Positions 1-8,582 are shown, counted from the stretch's first letter. The stretch: 64,000 nt of DNA from Phytohabitans flavus (GCF_011764545.1 NZ_AP022870.1:4448001-4512000); one strand, 5' to 3'. Program-made: numbers and translations. Notes: generated by a model from the letters alone, not told the origin.

Positions 1-96
1 GGCAGCGCGGGTCGGGGATCTCGGCGAGCGCCAGCGAGCCGCCGACCTGCGCGGTGCCCGCGGGAGCATACGGTCCGTGACTGACGCGGACCGGGG
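1..96 (-). repeat. 96-bp dispersed repeat, copy 1 (cut by window edge)
   Basis: These bases are the reverse complement of 36327-36422 with about four mismatches. The copy begins at the window edge, so the full repeat may be longer. One minus-strand frame reads open, but there is no start codon or ribosome site that would make it a gene. The partner copy lies next to a 70-bp intergenic repeat, so both could be parts of one composite element. The rest of the stretch to 144 shows nothing recognisable. Confidence 0.8.
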
Positions 97-144
97 CAAT
101 GCGCGTCTCAAGAAATTGAATGTGACCCCGACCCTGAATGGTCT

Positions 145-1062
145 CTAGAGCTGGGGAAACTGGCGCGTGGGGCGCTCGTCGTTCTCGAAGATCTCCACCG
201 CGTTGCCGACAAGCTGCGGGTCCGGCTCTCCGACGAGTCCGACGTCCTTGTTGTCGTACGGGAACAGGCTCAGCAGGTACCGCATCGCGTTTACCCGGGC
301 GCGCTTCTTGTCGTTGCTCTTGACCACCGTCCACGGCGCGTCGGCGGTGTCCGTGTAGAAGAACATCGCCTCCTTGGCCTCCGTGTACTCGTCCCAACGG
401 TCGAGCGAGGCCAGGTCCGTCGGCGAGAGCTTCCACTGGCGGACGGGGTCGACCTGCCGGATGATGAACCGGGTCTGCTGCTCGCGCCGGGAGACCGAAA
501 ACCAGAACTTCACCAGGTGGATGCCGGACCGCACCAGCATCTGCTCCAGCTCCGGCGCCTGCCGCATGAACTCCAGGTACTCGGTGCGCGAGCAGTATCC
601 CATCACGCGCTCCACCCCGGCCCGGTTGTACCAGGACCGGTCGAAGAGCACGATCTCACCGGCGGCCGGCAGGTGGGCGACGTACCGCTGGAAGTACCAC
701 TGGCTGGACTCCCGCTCGCTGGGCTTCTCCAGCGCCACCACACGGGCCCCGCGGGGGTTGAGGTGCTCCATGAACCGCTTGATGGTGCCGCCCTTGCCGG
801 CCGCGTCCCGCCCCTCGAAGAGGACGACGAGCCGCGCGCCGGTGGCCTTCACCCAGTTTTGCAGCTTGAGCAGCTCGATCTGGAGCAGCCGCTTCTCCCG
901 GTCGTACTCGGCGCGGCTCATCCGCCCCTCGTACGGGTACCCCTCCCGCCACGTGTCGACAGGCTCGCCTTCGTGGTTGACGAGGATCGGGTCGTCATCG
1001 TCGTCGTCGACAACCCGGTAGTCCCCGAAGCGCTCCAGCAGCGAGTCGTTCGTGTCGACCAT
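145..1062 (-). CDS. ppk2: Polyphosphate kinase 2 (PPK2)
   Basis: This 305-residue cytoplasmic enzyme should transfer phosphate between polyphosphate and nucleotides. The P-loop GRDAAGKGGTIKR lies at residues 84-96, and the DRSWYNRAGVE Walker B/lid segment starts at D141; both are PPK2 signatures. The length matches single-domain PPK2 proteins. An Asp run (DDDDDD) near residue 20 is an acidic N-terminal oddity. The start is the ATG that opens the frame. The gene stands alone and is divergent from the LuxR-type regulator. The family assignment is secure; whether it prefers making NTPs or polyphosphate cannot be read from the sequence. Confidence 0.95.
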   Translation of the reverse strand: MVDTNDSLLERFGDYRVVDDDDDDPILVNHEGEPVDTWREGYPYEGRMSRAEYDREKRLLQIELLKLQNWVKATGARLVVLFEGRDAAGKGGTIKRFMEHLNPRGARVVALEKPSERESSQWYFQRYVAHLPAAGEIVLFDRSWYNRAGVERVMGYCSRTEYLEFMRQAPELEQMLVRSGIHLVKFWFSVSRREQQTRFIIRQVDPVRQWKLSPTDLASLDRWDEYTEAKEAMFFYTDTADAPWTVVKSNDKKRARVNAMRYLLSLFPYDNKDVGLVGEPDPQLVGNAVEIFENDERPTRQFPQL

Positions 1063-1313
1063 GCGATCACGCTACGGCCTCCGCCGCGATCTCGCCGAGA
1101 GTCCGTGGAGCATATTCACCTCACGGCCACCCTCCGGATGACCGCGCCGAGCGCGGCCCGGCGGGGGTGCCGGGCCGCGCGGACTACGGCGCGAAGGGGT
1201 GCCCGCCGCCCCCCGTCGGCGCGGCGGGAGGCCCCTTCACACCCCCGGGCGCAGCGCGCCTGATCAACGATCGGGATCACGGCCGGGCCGTACAAGGCGG
1301 CGCGGTCGATCTA

Positions 1314-1329
1314 TTGCAGGTACCTGCAA
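1314..1329. promoter_or_regulatory. Perfect 16-bp palindrome, candidate operator
   Basis: TTGCAGGTACCTGCAA is a perfect dyad about 107 bp before the regulator that starts at 1437. It sits in the 374-bp gap 1063-1436 between divergent genes. The rest of that gap is very GC-rich, with short G/C runs and no convincing gene. A perfect 16-bp palindrome containing A/T ends is unlikely by chance in DNA of this composition. The binding protein is unknown; autoregulation by the adjacent regulator is possible. Confidence 0.5.
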
Positions 1330-1436
1330 CGACCTGGTCACGGCCCCTTCCGCACGGCCCAAGCGGATGGTGTGCTTGGCAGCGTCGATGTGGTTCGGCC
1401 GCTTCCCAGGGCGGCAGGGCGGCGGAGGGGGTCGCG

Positions 1437-2486
1437 TTGACTGTCCGTTCCGCGCCCATTCCCCGGCTCACCCGGTGGGGCGTCTCCGCCGACGCCGACC
1501 TCATCTACCGGGCGCTCTGCATGGGCGGCGCCCGGAGCGGCACTCAGATCGGACGCGAGCTGGGTATCGCTCAGGAACGGGTCCGGCGGGCGCTGGACGA
1601 GCTCGCCGCAGTGGGCGCGGCGGTACCGGCGGCGGCGACGACCCGCCCATCCCGCCCCGAACGGGTGTGGGCGCCCCGCCCGCCGGACTCCGTACTCGAG
1701 CGGCTGCGCCAGCGCCGCGCGCCCCAGCCGGCGCGGGAGCGGTGGCACCGCCAGGTCGCCGCGCTCAGCGGCGCCGGCCTGCACGCCGTCGAGCACCTCG
1801 AGGTGCGCCGGTGGCCCACCCGCCAGCTGGCCCGGCGCCGGCTCGCCCACCTCGTCGCCGCCGAGCGCCACGAGCACCTGGTCATCAACACCGAGGAGGT
1901 GTTCGACGCCGAGTCGACGGCCGCGGCGCTGCCTGTCGACCGCGCGATACTGCGCCGCGGCATCCGGCTGCGGGTGCTGGGCCTGCCGCCGGTCGACGGA
2001 GACCGCTCCAGCGCGTACGCGGAGGCGCTCGGCGGGGCCGGCGGGATGTACCGGGAGCTGTCCACGCTGCCGATGAAACTGCTCGTCTTCGACCGGCGGG
2101 TCGCGCTCTTCCCGGCCGATCCGCTCGACTTCGAGGCCGGGTACATCGAGGTCGCCGACGACGCGGTCGTAGAGGCCCTGGCCAGCACGTTCCACCGGCT
2201 GTGGTCGGAGGCGCGGGATCCGACCCGTGAGGGGGTTACACCGATCATTCTTACTCCCCGCGAACAGGCGCTGGTCGCGCTGCTGGCCGCCGGGCACTCC
2301 GACGAATCCGCCGCCGCCGAGCTGCGGGTCAGCGTGCGCACCATCGCGTACACGATGCGCGCCCTCATGGACCGGGTCGGCGTGGACAACCGGTTCCAGC
2401 TCGCGCTGGTCCTCGGCTCCACCGGCGCCGCCCCGATGCCGCCGCGCACAAGCCCCGGGCCGAACGGCCCCGACGACGCCCGCTGA
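1437..2486 (+). CDS. LuxR-type transcriptional regulator with N-terminal winged helix
   Basis: The product has 349 residues. Residues about 15-60 look like a winged helix (TrmB-like), and residues about 271-325 are a LuxR/GerE helix-turn-helix (ILTPREQALVALLAAGHSDE...). The middle resembles the sensor region of the actinobacterial regulators that pair these two DNA-binding ends. I chose the TTG at 1437 because GGAGGGGG lies six bases upstream; the frame is open further 5' but without a ribosome site. The gene is followed after 8 bp by a secreted protein that it may co-transcribe with. The ligand is unknown. Confidence 0.75.
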   Translation: MTVRSAPIPRLTRWGVSADADLIYRALCMGGARSGTQIGRELGIAQERVRRALDELAAVGAAVPAAATTRPSRPERVWAPRPPDSVLERLRQRRAPQPARERWHRQVAALSGAGLHAVEHLEVRRWPTRQLARRRLAHLVAAERHEHLVINTEEVFDAESTAAALPVDRAILRRGIRLRVLGLPPVDGDRSSAYAEALGGAGGMYRELSTLPMKLLVFDRRVALFPADPLDFEAGYIEVADDAVVEALASTFHRLWSEARDPTREGVTPIILTPREQALVALLAAGHSDESAAAELRVSVRTIAYTMRALMDRVGVDNRFQLALVLGSTGAAPMPPRTSPGPNGPDDAR

Positions 2487-2494
2487 AGGACGAC

Positions 2495-3100
2495 ATGCCC
2501 CGCTCTCGCCTGCTGATCGCGTTCCTCGCCGCCCTCGTGTCCATCGGGATCTTCCCGGCCCTCGCCGGCGCGACGACGCCGGGCGATCTCACCGTCCACC
2601 CGACTGTCGGGGTCACTCCGGCCCCCACCGGTGGGACGGCCCCGGCCGAGGCGGAGTGGATTCCGGCGACCTGCGCGACCGGCGAGCTGACCACCGTCGA
2701 GACCGACGCGGCGCTCAACACGACGGTCTCCGGCGCGGTCTCGATCTGCGGTACCTACAAGCCGAAGGCGGCGTTCACCGCCGTGCTCTTCCGCCCGGAC
2801 CGCGACTACGCGATCGCGGCGGCCACGAGCCTGCGGTCGTACGATCCGGCCGGTCCCAAGCCGGTCACGTTGGCGCTGGTCACCGCGCCGAGCACGGGTA
2901 CCGCCGGGCTCTGCCTGATGCGTAGCCCGACAGCCCGGATCGCCTGCGTCCGCCTCGACTTCACGCTCGGGCAGCCGGCCGTCATGCACGCGATCTCCAC
3001 CGACGACCCGCTGGTCGCCAAGCCCGTCATCTTCGTCGACGACACGCTGGCACCCCACCCGCCGGCCGGCTTCTGCGGCTCCTGCCTCGCGGTGCCTTGA
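2495..3100 (+). CDS. Secreted hypothetical protein
   Basis: The protein has 201 residues and starts with a clear Sec signal peptide (MPRSRLLIAFLAALVSIGIF, cleavage likely near ALAGA at residue 25). The mature part holds six cysteines, which could form disulfides outside the cell. No known domain is recognised. It lies 8 bp after the LuxR-type regulator and is probably in the same transcript. The function is not known. Confidence 0.7.
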   Translation: MPRSRLLIAFLAALVSIGIFPALAGATTPGDLTVHPTVGVTPAPTGGTAPAEAEWIPATCATGELTTVETDAALNTTVSGAVSICGTYKPKAAFTAVLFRPDRDYAIAAATSLRSYDPAGPKPVTLALVTAPSTGTAGLCLMRSPTARIACVRLDFTLGQPAVMHAISTDDPLVAKPVIFVDDTLAPHPPAGFCGSCLAVP

Positions 3101-3130
3101 CCTTGCCCTTCGGGCAGCCCCCAGCCTGAG

Positions 3131-3157
3131 TCGTACCGGTCGCGGTGACCGGTACGA
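3131..3157. promoter_or_regulatory. Inverted repeat, candidate MerR operator
   Basis: TCGTACCGGTC and GACCGGTACGA form perfect 11-bp arms around GCGGT. The dyad ends 13 bp before the GTG start of the MerR-PP2C gene and touches its AGGAGG ribosome site. MerR regulators bind such dyads at their own promoters, so autoregulation is a reasonable inference. No good -35/-10 pair was identified. Confidence 0.6.
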
Positions 3158-3170
3158 GGAGGATGGCCGA

Positions 3171-4232
3171 GTGGGGCTGCTGACGATCGGGGCGTTCGCC
3201 CGCGCGTCCGGACTGACGCCGAAGGCGCTGCGCCTCTACGACGAGACGGGACTGCTGCCACCGGCCGCGGTCGATCCCGAGTCCGGCTACCGGCTGTACG
3301 AGCCGGCGCAGCTGGACCGGGCTCGGCTGATCGCCCGGTTGCGCCGCATCGGCATGCCGCTGGCCGAGATCCGGGACGTGTACCGCCTGGAGCCGGCCGC
3401 CGCGGCCGAGGCGATCGGCGCGTACTGGCGGCGGGTCACCGTGGACACCGCCGCGCGCGGCCGCCTCGCCACCCTCCTCGTCGACGACCTCTCCGGAAGG
3501 GGCTCGACAATGTCCAACCTCGCCATCCGCCACGCCGTACGCTGCGAGACCGGCACCGCGCGGGACACGAACGAGGACGCCGCCTATGCCGGCGGCAGCC
3601 TGCTCGCCGTCGCCGACGGGATGCGTGGCCCGGGCGGCGCGGCCGCCAGCACGGCCGCCATCGACGCGCTCCGGCCGCTGGAGCTGGCCGGCGCGCCCGC
3701 CACGGAACTGCTCACGATGCTGGCCGACGCGGTGGCCGAGGCCGACCGCACGGTACGCGAGGGGGCGACCGCCGACCACCAACCGGTGACCACGCTGACG
3801 GCGATCCTGCGGGCGGGCTCCCGGCTGGCACTCGTACACGTCGGCGACACCCGGGCGTACCTGCTGCGCGGCGGCGAACTCGTCCAGCTGACCCAGGACC
3901 ACACGTACGTGCGGTCGCTCGTCGACCAGGGCCGGCTCGGGCTGGACGAGGTCGCCGCGCATCCGCAGCGCACGCTGCTGGTCCGCGCGCTGGGCGCCGG
4001 CGAGCACGTCGAGGCCGACCTGGCGCTGCGTACCGGCCTGGCCGGCGACCGCTACCTGCTCTGCTCGGACGGCCTGTCGGCGTACGTCGAGCGCGCGGCC
4101 CTGGCGTCCGCGCTCGCCGAGCCGGGCGCCGACCCCGAGCAGGCAGCCGGGCGGCTCGTCGACCTGGCGTACGCGGCCGGCGCCCCCGACAACATCGCCT
4201 GCGTCGTCGCCGACCTGGTTCCGGCGTCGTAG
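3171..4232 (+). CDS. MerR-type DNA-binding domain fused to PP2C-type Ser/Thr phosphatase
   Basis: This 353-residue protein joins two modules. Residues 1-75 are a MerR helix-turn-helix (LLTIGAFARASGLTPKALRL, then YDETGLLPP). Residues about 115-350 are a PP2C phosphatase with the metal-binding motifs DTNEDAAY, VADGM, LLCSDGLS and APDNIACVVADL. PP2C enzymes remove phosphate from Ser/Thr using Mn/Mg. The fusion suggests a regulator that either responds to phosphatase activity or carries it to DNA. GTG at 3171 follows GAGGAGGA by 7 bp. A short linker contains a Met (MSNLA) that could act as an internal start making free phosphatase. Confidence 0.85.
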   Translation: MGLLTIGAFARASGLTPKALRLYDETGLLPPAAVDPESGYRLYEPAQLDRARLIARLRRIGMPLAEIRDVYRLEPAAAAEAIGAYWRRVTVDTAARGRLATLLVDDLSGRGSTMSNLAIRHAVRCETGTARDTNEDAAYAGGSLLAVADGMRGPGGAAASTAAIDALRPLELAGAPATELLTMLADAVAEADRTVREGATADHQPVTTLTAILRAGSRLALVHVGDTRAYLLRGGELVQLTQDHTYVRSLVDQGRLGLDEVAAHPQRTLLVRALGAGEHVEADLALRTGLAGDRYLLCSDGLSAYVERAALASALAEPGADPEQAAGRLVDLAYAAGAPDNIACVVADLVPAS

Positions 4233-4331
4233 AACTCGATTGCCGCGCCCATTCTGGACATTTAGTCCACCAGGTTCCGAAGGCCTTTCGGTGGTACGCT
4301 CCGTCCACACTCGCTGGACAGGCGGTCCGTT

Positions 4332-4721
4332 ATGACGACACGCGTGATCAATAGTCAGCGTTTGGCCTGGGATGCGGCTCAGGTCGTGGTGCGTGTGCTC
4401 GGCTCCCATCAAGTGGGCCAGTGGCTGCACGCGCAGATGGCCGCCCGCCTCGGCCCCGAGCCGGCGGCCGCGCTGGTCGATTCCTGGATGCGCATCTGGG
4501 CCAGCACCCGGTTGGACGCACCCCAGGTCGAGGCCGGCATCTGGCGGGCCAAGCTGACCGAGCTCATGATGACGGATCCCGCCCTGGCGACACCGTTGCG
4601 CGACCTGATGGCCGAGGCCGTCGAGCGCCTCGCGGTCGCCACGGACATCCGGATCCCCGGCGAGCCCGTGCCCGAGCCACCCGGCCCCCGCGTCATCGAC
4701 CTGGACCGCTACCGCGACTGA
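4332..4721 (+). CDS. Hypothetical protein
   Basis: The product has 129 residues, is probably cytoplasmic and largely helical by composition, with no signal peptide, membrane segment or recognised motif. The C-terminus is Pro-rich (VPEPPGPRVIDLDRYRD). Codon use matches its neighbours, and the ATG sits after a short intergenic stretch (4233-4331) carrying a CCGAA-GGCCT-TTCGG hairpin. I do not recognise the family. It lies 21 bp upstream of the next small gene and may be co-transcribed with it. Confidence 0.55.
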   Translation: MTTRVINSQRLAWDAAQVVVRVLGSHQVGQWLHAQMAARLGPEPAAALVDSWMRIWASTRLDAPQVEAGIWRAKLTELMMTDPALATPLRDLMAEAVERLAVATDIRIPGEPVPEPPGPRVIDLDRYRD

Positions 4722-4742
4722 CCCACCGGATACGGTCTGCGG

Positions 4743-5032
4743 GTGACGACACCCGGGGAGCTGCTGCTGGTCGCCATCGTCGAGATGGCCGAGGGGAAGG
4801 TCGAGGTCGGCCAGCGGTATGAGGACGAGGTGCTGGCCTTCCTGCCCAAGCACGGCGGCTCGCTGGAGAAGCGCATGCGCGCGACCGACGCCCCGACCGA
4901 GGTACACGTGATCCGCTTCGCGTCCCGCGCCGGCTACGAGTCCTTCATGGTCGACCCCGACCGCCTAAGCCTCCGCAACGAGATCGGCGACGCCGCCCCA
5001 CCACCCGCGTCATCGAGGTCCGCGACCTCTAG
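4743..5032 (+). CDS. Small alpha/beta-barrel-like protein (DUF1330-like), 3' end frameshifted
   Basis: The product resembles small dimeric alpha/beta-barrel proteins (LLLVAIVEM..., VHVIRFASRAGYESFMVDPD). In the base frame the reading continues past a natural end into the 70-bp repeat. Moving by one base near 4996-4999 (a CCCC run) instead gives ...APTTRVIEVRDL and a TAG at 5030-5032, a sensible 96-residue protein. A missing C in that run is therefore likely. The function is unknown; related domains are often uncharacterised. The start is GTG at 4743. Confidence 0.55.
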
Positions 5033-5045
5033 GGATCTCTTGACA

Positions 5046-5115
5046 TTGAGCTACCGCGACGTCCGCGGTGGTCCAGACCGCTGCTCCCGCGGCCTCACCC
5101 TCCGCGTTTCACAAC
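5046..5115 (+). repeat. 70-bp intergenic repeat, copy A
   Basis: One of five copies of a 70-bp sequence starting TTGAGCTACCGCGACGTCCG and ending TTTCACAAC here. It contains the dyads ACCGCG-ACGTC-CGCGGT and GCGGT-GGTCCAG-ACCGC, so it can fold as a hairpin pair on either strand. It lies between the convergent DUF1330-like and arabinofuranosidase genes. Confidence 0.9.
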
Positions 5116-5154
5116 CCAAAGCCGCCCGTCATCCGGCAGATCGTGTGCCCGACC

Positions 5155-6669
5155 TCATCGGGCGGGCGTCAGGCGGATCGCGCTCCACGAGACCGGCGGC
5201 AGCACCACCCGTAGCGTGCGGCCGTCGAGCGACAGCAGCCGCGTGGGTTGCGGCACGACGCGCTCGGGCTCGTCATGCGTGTTGGTGGCGCGGATGTCGT
5301 CGTCGGCGAGCGTCCAGGCCTCGGCGACGCGCAGGTCGCCGTCGAAGAGGCGCAGATCCACGGCCAGCTCCACGGGATCGCTCTGACCGCGGTTGACCGC
5401 GAAGACGGCCACGTCGCCACCGTGGCCGTCGTGGGTCGCGACCGCGTCCACAAGGGACACTTCGCCGTGCCGGGCGGTCTCGTACGTCGGCGTGTCGAGC
5501 CCGGTGCGCAGCACACTCCCCCGGGCCAGCGCGGCGGTCTTCGCGAACGGGTGGAAGATGGTCTGCCGCCACGCCGGCCCGCCGGGCTCGGTGCGGATCG
5601 GGGCGATGACGTTGACGAGCTGCGCCTGGCAGGCGGCGGTGACCCGGTCGCTGTGCCGCAGCAGCGAGATGAGCAGGCCGCCGACCACGACCGCGTCCGC
5701 CACGTTGTACTCGTCCTCGATCAGCCGCGGTGCGACAGGCCACTCGCTGTCCGGCTCCCGGGCCATGAAGCGGGACATGTACCAGACGTTCCACTCGTCG
5801 AACGAGATGTTGATCTTCTTCTTGCTGCGTAGCCGCGCGCCCACGCTGTCCGCGGTGGCGACGACGCTGTCCACGAAGTGGTCCATGTCGACCGCGCTGG
5901 CCAGGAACGAGCCCAGGTCGCCGCCCAGCTCCTCGTAGTACGCGTGGCAGGAGACGTAGTCCACCGCGTCGTAGGCGTGCTCCAGCACCGTGGCCTCCCA
6001 CGCGCCGAACGTGGGCATCGCCGAGCTGGAGCTGCCGCAGGCCACCAGCTCCAGGCCCGGCTCGGCCGAGCGCAGCGCCCGCGCGGTCGCGGCGGCGAGC
6101 AGTCCGTACTCCTGGGCGGTCTTGTGCCCCGTCTGCCACGGGCCGTCGAGCTCGTTGCCGAGGCACCACAGCCTGATCCCGTACGGCTCCGCCGCGCCGT
6201 TCGCCCGGCGCAGCTCGGAGAGCGCCGTACCCGCCGGGTGGTTGACATACTCGTGGACGTCGAGCGCCTCCTGCACGCCGCGGGTGCCGAGGTTCACCGC
6301 GTACATGATCTCGACCTCGGCCTTGCCCGCCCACCGCGCGAACTCGTCGATACCCATCTCGTTCGTCTCGATGGAGTGCCAGGCCAGGTCGCGGCGGCGG
6401 GGTCGCCCTTCGCGCGGGCCGATGCCGTCCTCCCACCGGTACCCGGAGACGAAGTTGCCGCCCGGGTAGCGCACCACCGTCACGCCCAACTCGCGGGTCA
6501 GCGCGAGCACGTCGGTGCGAAACCCGTCCTCGTCGGCAAGCGGGTGCCCGGGTTCGTACAGTCCGGTGTAGACACACCGCCCCATGTGCTCCACAAAGGA
6601 GCCGAAGGTGCGGCGGCGGACCGGGGCGACCACCGCGGTCGGGTCGAGGACGCAGGAAGCCGTGAGCAT
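5155..6669 (-). CDS. abfA: Alpha-L-arabinofuranosidase, GH51
   Basis: The enzyme hydrolyses terminal arabinofuranosyl groups from arabinoxylan or arabinan fragments. At 504 residues it has normal GH51 length. Visible hallmarks are the N-terminal strand FGSFVEHMGRCVYTGLYEPG, the acid/base region WCLGNELDGPW and the nucleophile region ISFDEWNVWY. There is no signal peptide, so it probably acts inside the cell on imported oligosaccharides. I placed the start at the ATG of MLTASCVLDP (6669), the family's usual beginning, rather than further upstream. It is divergent from the SDR gene across a 46-bp spacer with a dyad. Confidence 0.93.
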   Translation of the reverse strand: MLTASCVLDPTAVVAPVRRRTFGSFVEHMGRCVYTGLYEPGHPLADEDGFRTDVLALTRELGVTVVRYPGGNFVSGYRWEDGIGPREGRPRRRDLAWHSIETNEMGIDEFARWAGKAEVEIMYAVNLGTRGVQEALDVHEYVNHPAGTALSELRRANGAAEPYGIRLWCLGNELDGPWQTGHKTAQEYGLLAAATARALRSAEPGLELVACGSSSSAMPTFGAWEATVLEHAYDAVDYVSCHAYYEELGGDLGSFLASAVDMDHFVDSVVATADSVGARLRSKKKINISFDEWNVWYMSRFMAREPDSEWPVAPRLIEDEYNVADAVVVGGLLISLLRHSDRVTAACQAQLVNVIAPIRTEPGGPAWRQTIFHPFAKTAALARGSVLRTGLDTPTYETARHGEVSLVDAVATHDGHGGDVAVFAVNRGQSDPVELAVDLRLFDGDLRVAEAWTLADDDIRATNTHDEPERVVPQPTRLLSLDGRTLRVVLPPVSWSAIRLTPAR

Positions 6670-6681
6670 GTCAGCCAGTCC

Positions 6682-6695
6682 ACCACGTCCGTGGT
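6682..6695. promoter_or_regulatory. Dyad in shared promoter gap, candidate operator
   Basis: ACCACG-TC-CGTGGT is a perfect inverted repeat centred in the 46-bp gap between the divergent abfA and SDR genes. Its position would let one regulator control both directions. No regulator gene is adjacent. Confidence 0.4.
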
Positions 6696-6715
6696 CGATA
6701 AGGCAGCATGATCGC

Positions 6716-7453
6716 ATGAGGAATGTACTCGTCACCGGCGGCAGTCGAGGGATCGGCGCGGCCATCGTGCGCGCGTTCGCCGACAACGGGGATCGCATCG
6801 CCATCCATCACCGCGCGTCGCCCGACCTGGCCGAGGAGCTCCGGGCCGACCTGCCCGCCGCGGGCCACATCGTCGTAGACGGGGACGTTTCCGACCCGGC
6901 CGCGGTCAGCCGGTTCGTCTCGCGGGCGGCGAAGGAGTTCGGCGGGCTGGACGTCGTGGTCAACAACGCCGCGGTGTTCCCGCCGCACCCGATCGTCGCC
7001 ACCTCGTACGAAGAGTGGCAGCAAGCGTGGCAGCACACCCTCGCCGTAAACCTGGTCGGCCCGGCCAACGTCTGCTGGTGCGCGGTGCGGCACATGCGCT
7101 CCGGTGGACGCATCGTGAACGTCTCGTCACGCGGCGCGTTTCGTGGTGAGCCCGACCAGCCCGCGTACGGAGCGAGCAAGGCCGGCCTCAACGCGCTCAC
7201 CCAGTCCCTGGCGCTCGCACTGGGCCCGCAGGGCATCGCGGTGACCGCGGTGGCGCCGGGCTACGTCGAGACCGACATGACCAACGAGCACCTCAAGTCG
7301 CCGCGCGGGGAGGGGATCCGGGCGCAGAGCCCCTTCAACCGGGTGGCCCAGCCCGCGGAGATCGCCGCCGCCGTGTACTACCTCGCCTCGCCTGAGGCCG
7401 AGTGGGCCAGCGGCGCCGTCCTCGACCTCAACGGCGCCTCGTATCTGCGCTGA
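6716..7453 (+). CDS. Short-chain dehydrogenase/reductase (SDR)
   Basis: This 245-residue NAD(P)-dependent oxidoreductase has the classical SDR pattern: the cofactor loop TGGSRGIG near residue 8, NNAA near residue 85, the catalytic Ser in NVSSRG and the YGASK active-site pair, then PGYVETDMT. The substrate cannot be told; sequences of this form are often annotated FabG-like. The ATG at 6716 was chosen because MRNVLVTGGSRGIG is the canonical start. A 6-bp hairpin (7454-7471) follows the stop and may end transcription. Confidence 0.9.
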   Translation: MRNVLVTGGSRGIGAAIVRAFADNGDRIAIHHRASPDLAEELRADLPAAGHIVVDGDVSDPAAVSRFVSRAAKEFGGLDVVVNNAAVFPPHPIVATSYEEWQQAWQHTLAVNLVGPANVCWCAVRHMRSGGRIVNVSSRGAFRGEPDQPAYGASKAGLNALTQSLALALGPQGIAVTAVAPGYVETDMTNEHLKSPRGEGIRAQSPFNRVAQPAEIAAAVYYLASPEAEWASGAVLDLNGASYLR

Positions 7454-7462
7454 ACCCGCCGC

Positions 7463-7585
7463 TCAGCGGGTGGACGACACCGGCGGGTTGTCGTTCATCC
7501 AGTTGTCGTCGGTACCGAGCATCCGGTGGGCGGCCTCGAGCCCGGTCAGCGCCGTACCGTAGGCGGCCACTTCCCGACGGACCAC
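7463..7585 (-). CDS. Possible 40-residue protein downstream of roadblock gene
   Basis: A minus-strand GTG at 7585 opens a 40-residue frame (MVRREVAAYGTALTGLEAAH...) ending at 7463. It lies 18 bp after the roadblock gene in the same frame and direction. The composition is protein-like rather than repetitive, but no ribosome site is convincing and no family is recognised. It could equally be a former C-terminal extension of the roadblock gene separated by the stop at 7604. Confidence 0.3.
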   Translation of the reverse strand: MVRREVAAYGTALTGLEAAHRMLGTDDNWMNDNPPVSSTR

Positions 7586-7603
7586 CCCGAGGCTCGGGAG
7601 GGG

Positions 7604-7975
7604 TCAGAACTCGACCGCGGCCTCGATCCGGCGAAGCTGGTGGCGGGCGAGGCCGAGGTTGGCCCGGGTCTTGCTCAGGGCGAGGTAGAGGAACAGCCCG
7701 TCCGTATTCCGCGTGCGCAGCGGGCGGATCAGGTGGTACTGCGTGTCCAGGGTGATCAGGATGTCCTCGATGCTGTCGTCGATCTGCAGCAGCTCCATCG
7801 CCCGCATCTCGGCCCGCACGACATCGGTGTTTCCGGCCGCGGCCACCGCCATGTCGAGCTCCGGCGAGCCGCCCGCGACGCCAAGGGTCATCCCGCTCGA
7901 GTAGTCGACGAGGGCGACACCCACGGCTCCCTCGATGCTCATCGCGTCCTTGATGGTGGTCTCTATCGAAGCCAT
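7604..7975 (-). CDS. Roadblock/LC7-like protein
   Basis: This 123-residue cytoplasmic protein resembles roadblock/LC7 fold proteins (SIEGAVGVALVDYSSGMTLG, then a helix and LITLDTQYHLIRPL). In actinobacteria such proteins often act with small GTPases or sensor kinases; no such partner is adjacent here. The ATG at 7975 (MASIETTIKDAM) was preferred to the longer frame because the fold begins there. The 268-bp gap to the ArsR gene (7976-8243) holds CCAA-TTGCGAAAG-TTGG at about 8135, a weak dyad, and nothing else clear. Confidence 0.7.
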   Translation of the reverse strand: MASIETTIKDAMSIEGAVGVALVDYSSGMTLGVAGGSPELDMAVAAAGNTDVVRAEMRAMELLQIDDSIEDILITLDTQYHLIRPLRTRNTDGLFLYLALSKTRANLGLARHQLRRIEAAVEF

Positions 7976-8243
7976 TGCACGCCTACCCCAACTCTGCCTT
8001 GGCGCCCCCGGCAGCAGCGCCCGATCGGCTGGCAGCGTGGCACGGCGCGGCGCCCCAGCGCAGCAAAAGGTCCGACTTCTACCTGTCCGGACCGGCGGCC
8101 GCATCCGAAGGCGCATACCAGGCTACCCGTCTAACCAATTGCGAAAGTTGGCAAGTCATGAGATAAGAAAGTGCGATGCCATACCGCGCGGTGTCACCGG
8201 CCGAGGAGCGGACCCGTAGCGTGTCCCCTGGAGGGGTGGTCTC

Positions 8244-8582
8244 GTGAGCGCGCCGCTGTACCAGGTCAAGGCCGAGTTCTTCAAAACGCTGGGGCATCCG
8301 GCCCGGATCCGGGTGCTCGAGCTGCTGGCGATCCGGGAGCACGCGGTCTCCGAGCTGCTGCCCGAGGTGGGCATCGAGGCGGCGCACCTGTCGCAGCAGC
8401 TGGCGGTGCTGCGCCGGGCCAACCTGGTGGTCCCCCGGCGGGACGGTTCGGCGGTGTACTACTCGCTCGTCAGCCCCCAGGTGGCGGAGCTGCTCGCGGT
8501 TGCGCGGCGGATCCTCACCGAGGTCCTGACCAGCCAGGCCGAGCTGCTGGGCGACCTGCGGGCCGGGGCCGAGCCGAGCTAG
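8244..8582 (+). CDS. ArsR-family winged-helix regulator
   Basis: The product has 112 residues with the ArsR/SmtB layout: KTLGHPARIRVLELL, the recognition region HLSQQLAVLRRANLV and the wing RRDGSAVYYSL. No Cys-rich metal site is present, so it may not sense metals. GTG at 8244 follows GGAGGGG by seven bases. The gene is convergent with the large secreted protein and shares a bidirectional terminator with it. The target is unknown. Confidence 0.85.
   Translation: MSAPLYQVKAEFFKTLGHPARIRVLELLAIREHAVSELLPEVGIEAAHLSQQLAVLRRANLVVPRRDGSAVYYSLVSPQVAELLAVARRILTEVLTSQAELLGDLRAGAEPS

Noticed and set aside
3104..3116. Terminator TGCCC-TTC-GGGCA after the secreted protein
   Set aside because: A 5-bp stem with a 3-base loop and no other support is too weak to call.
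3027..4907. Minus-strand open frame of over 600 codons
   Set aside because: It lies opposite the MerR-PP2C and hypothetical genes, has no recognisable domain and shows shadow-frame composition.
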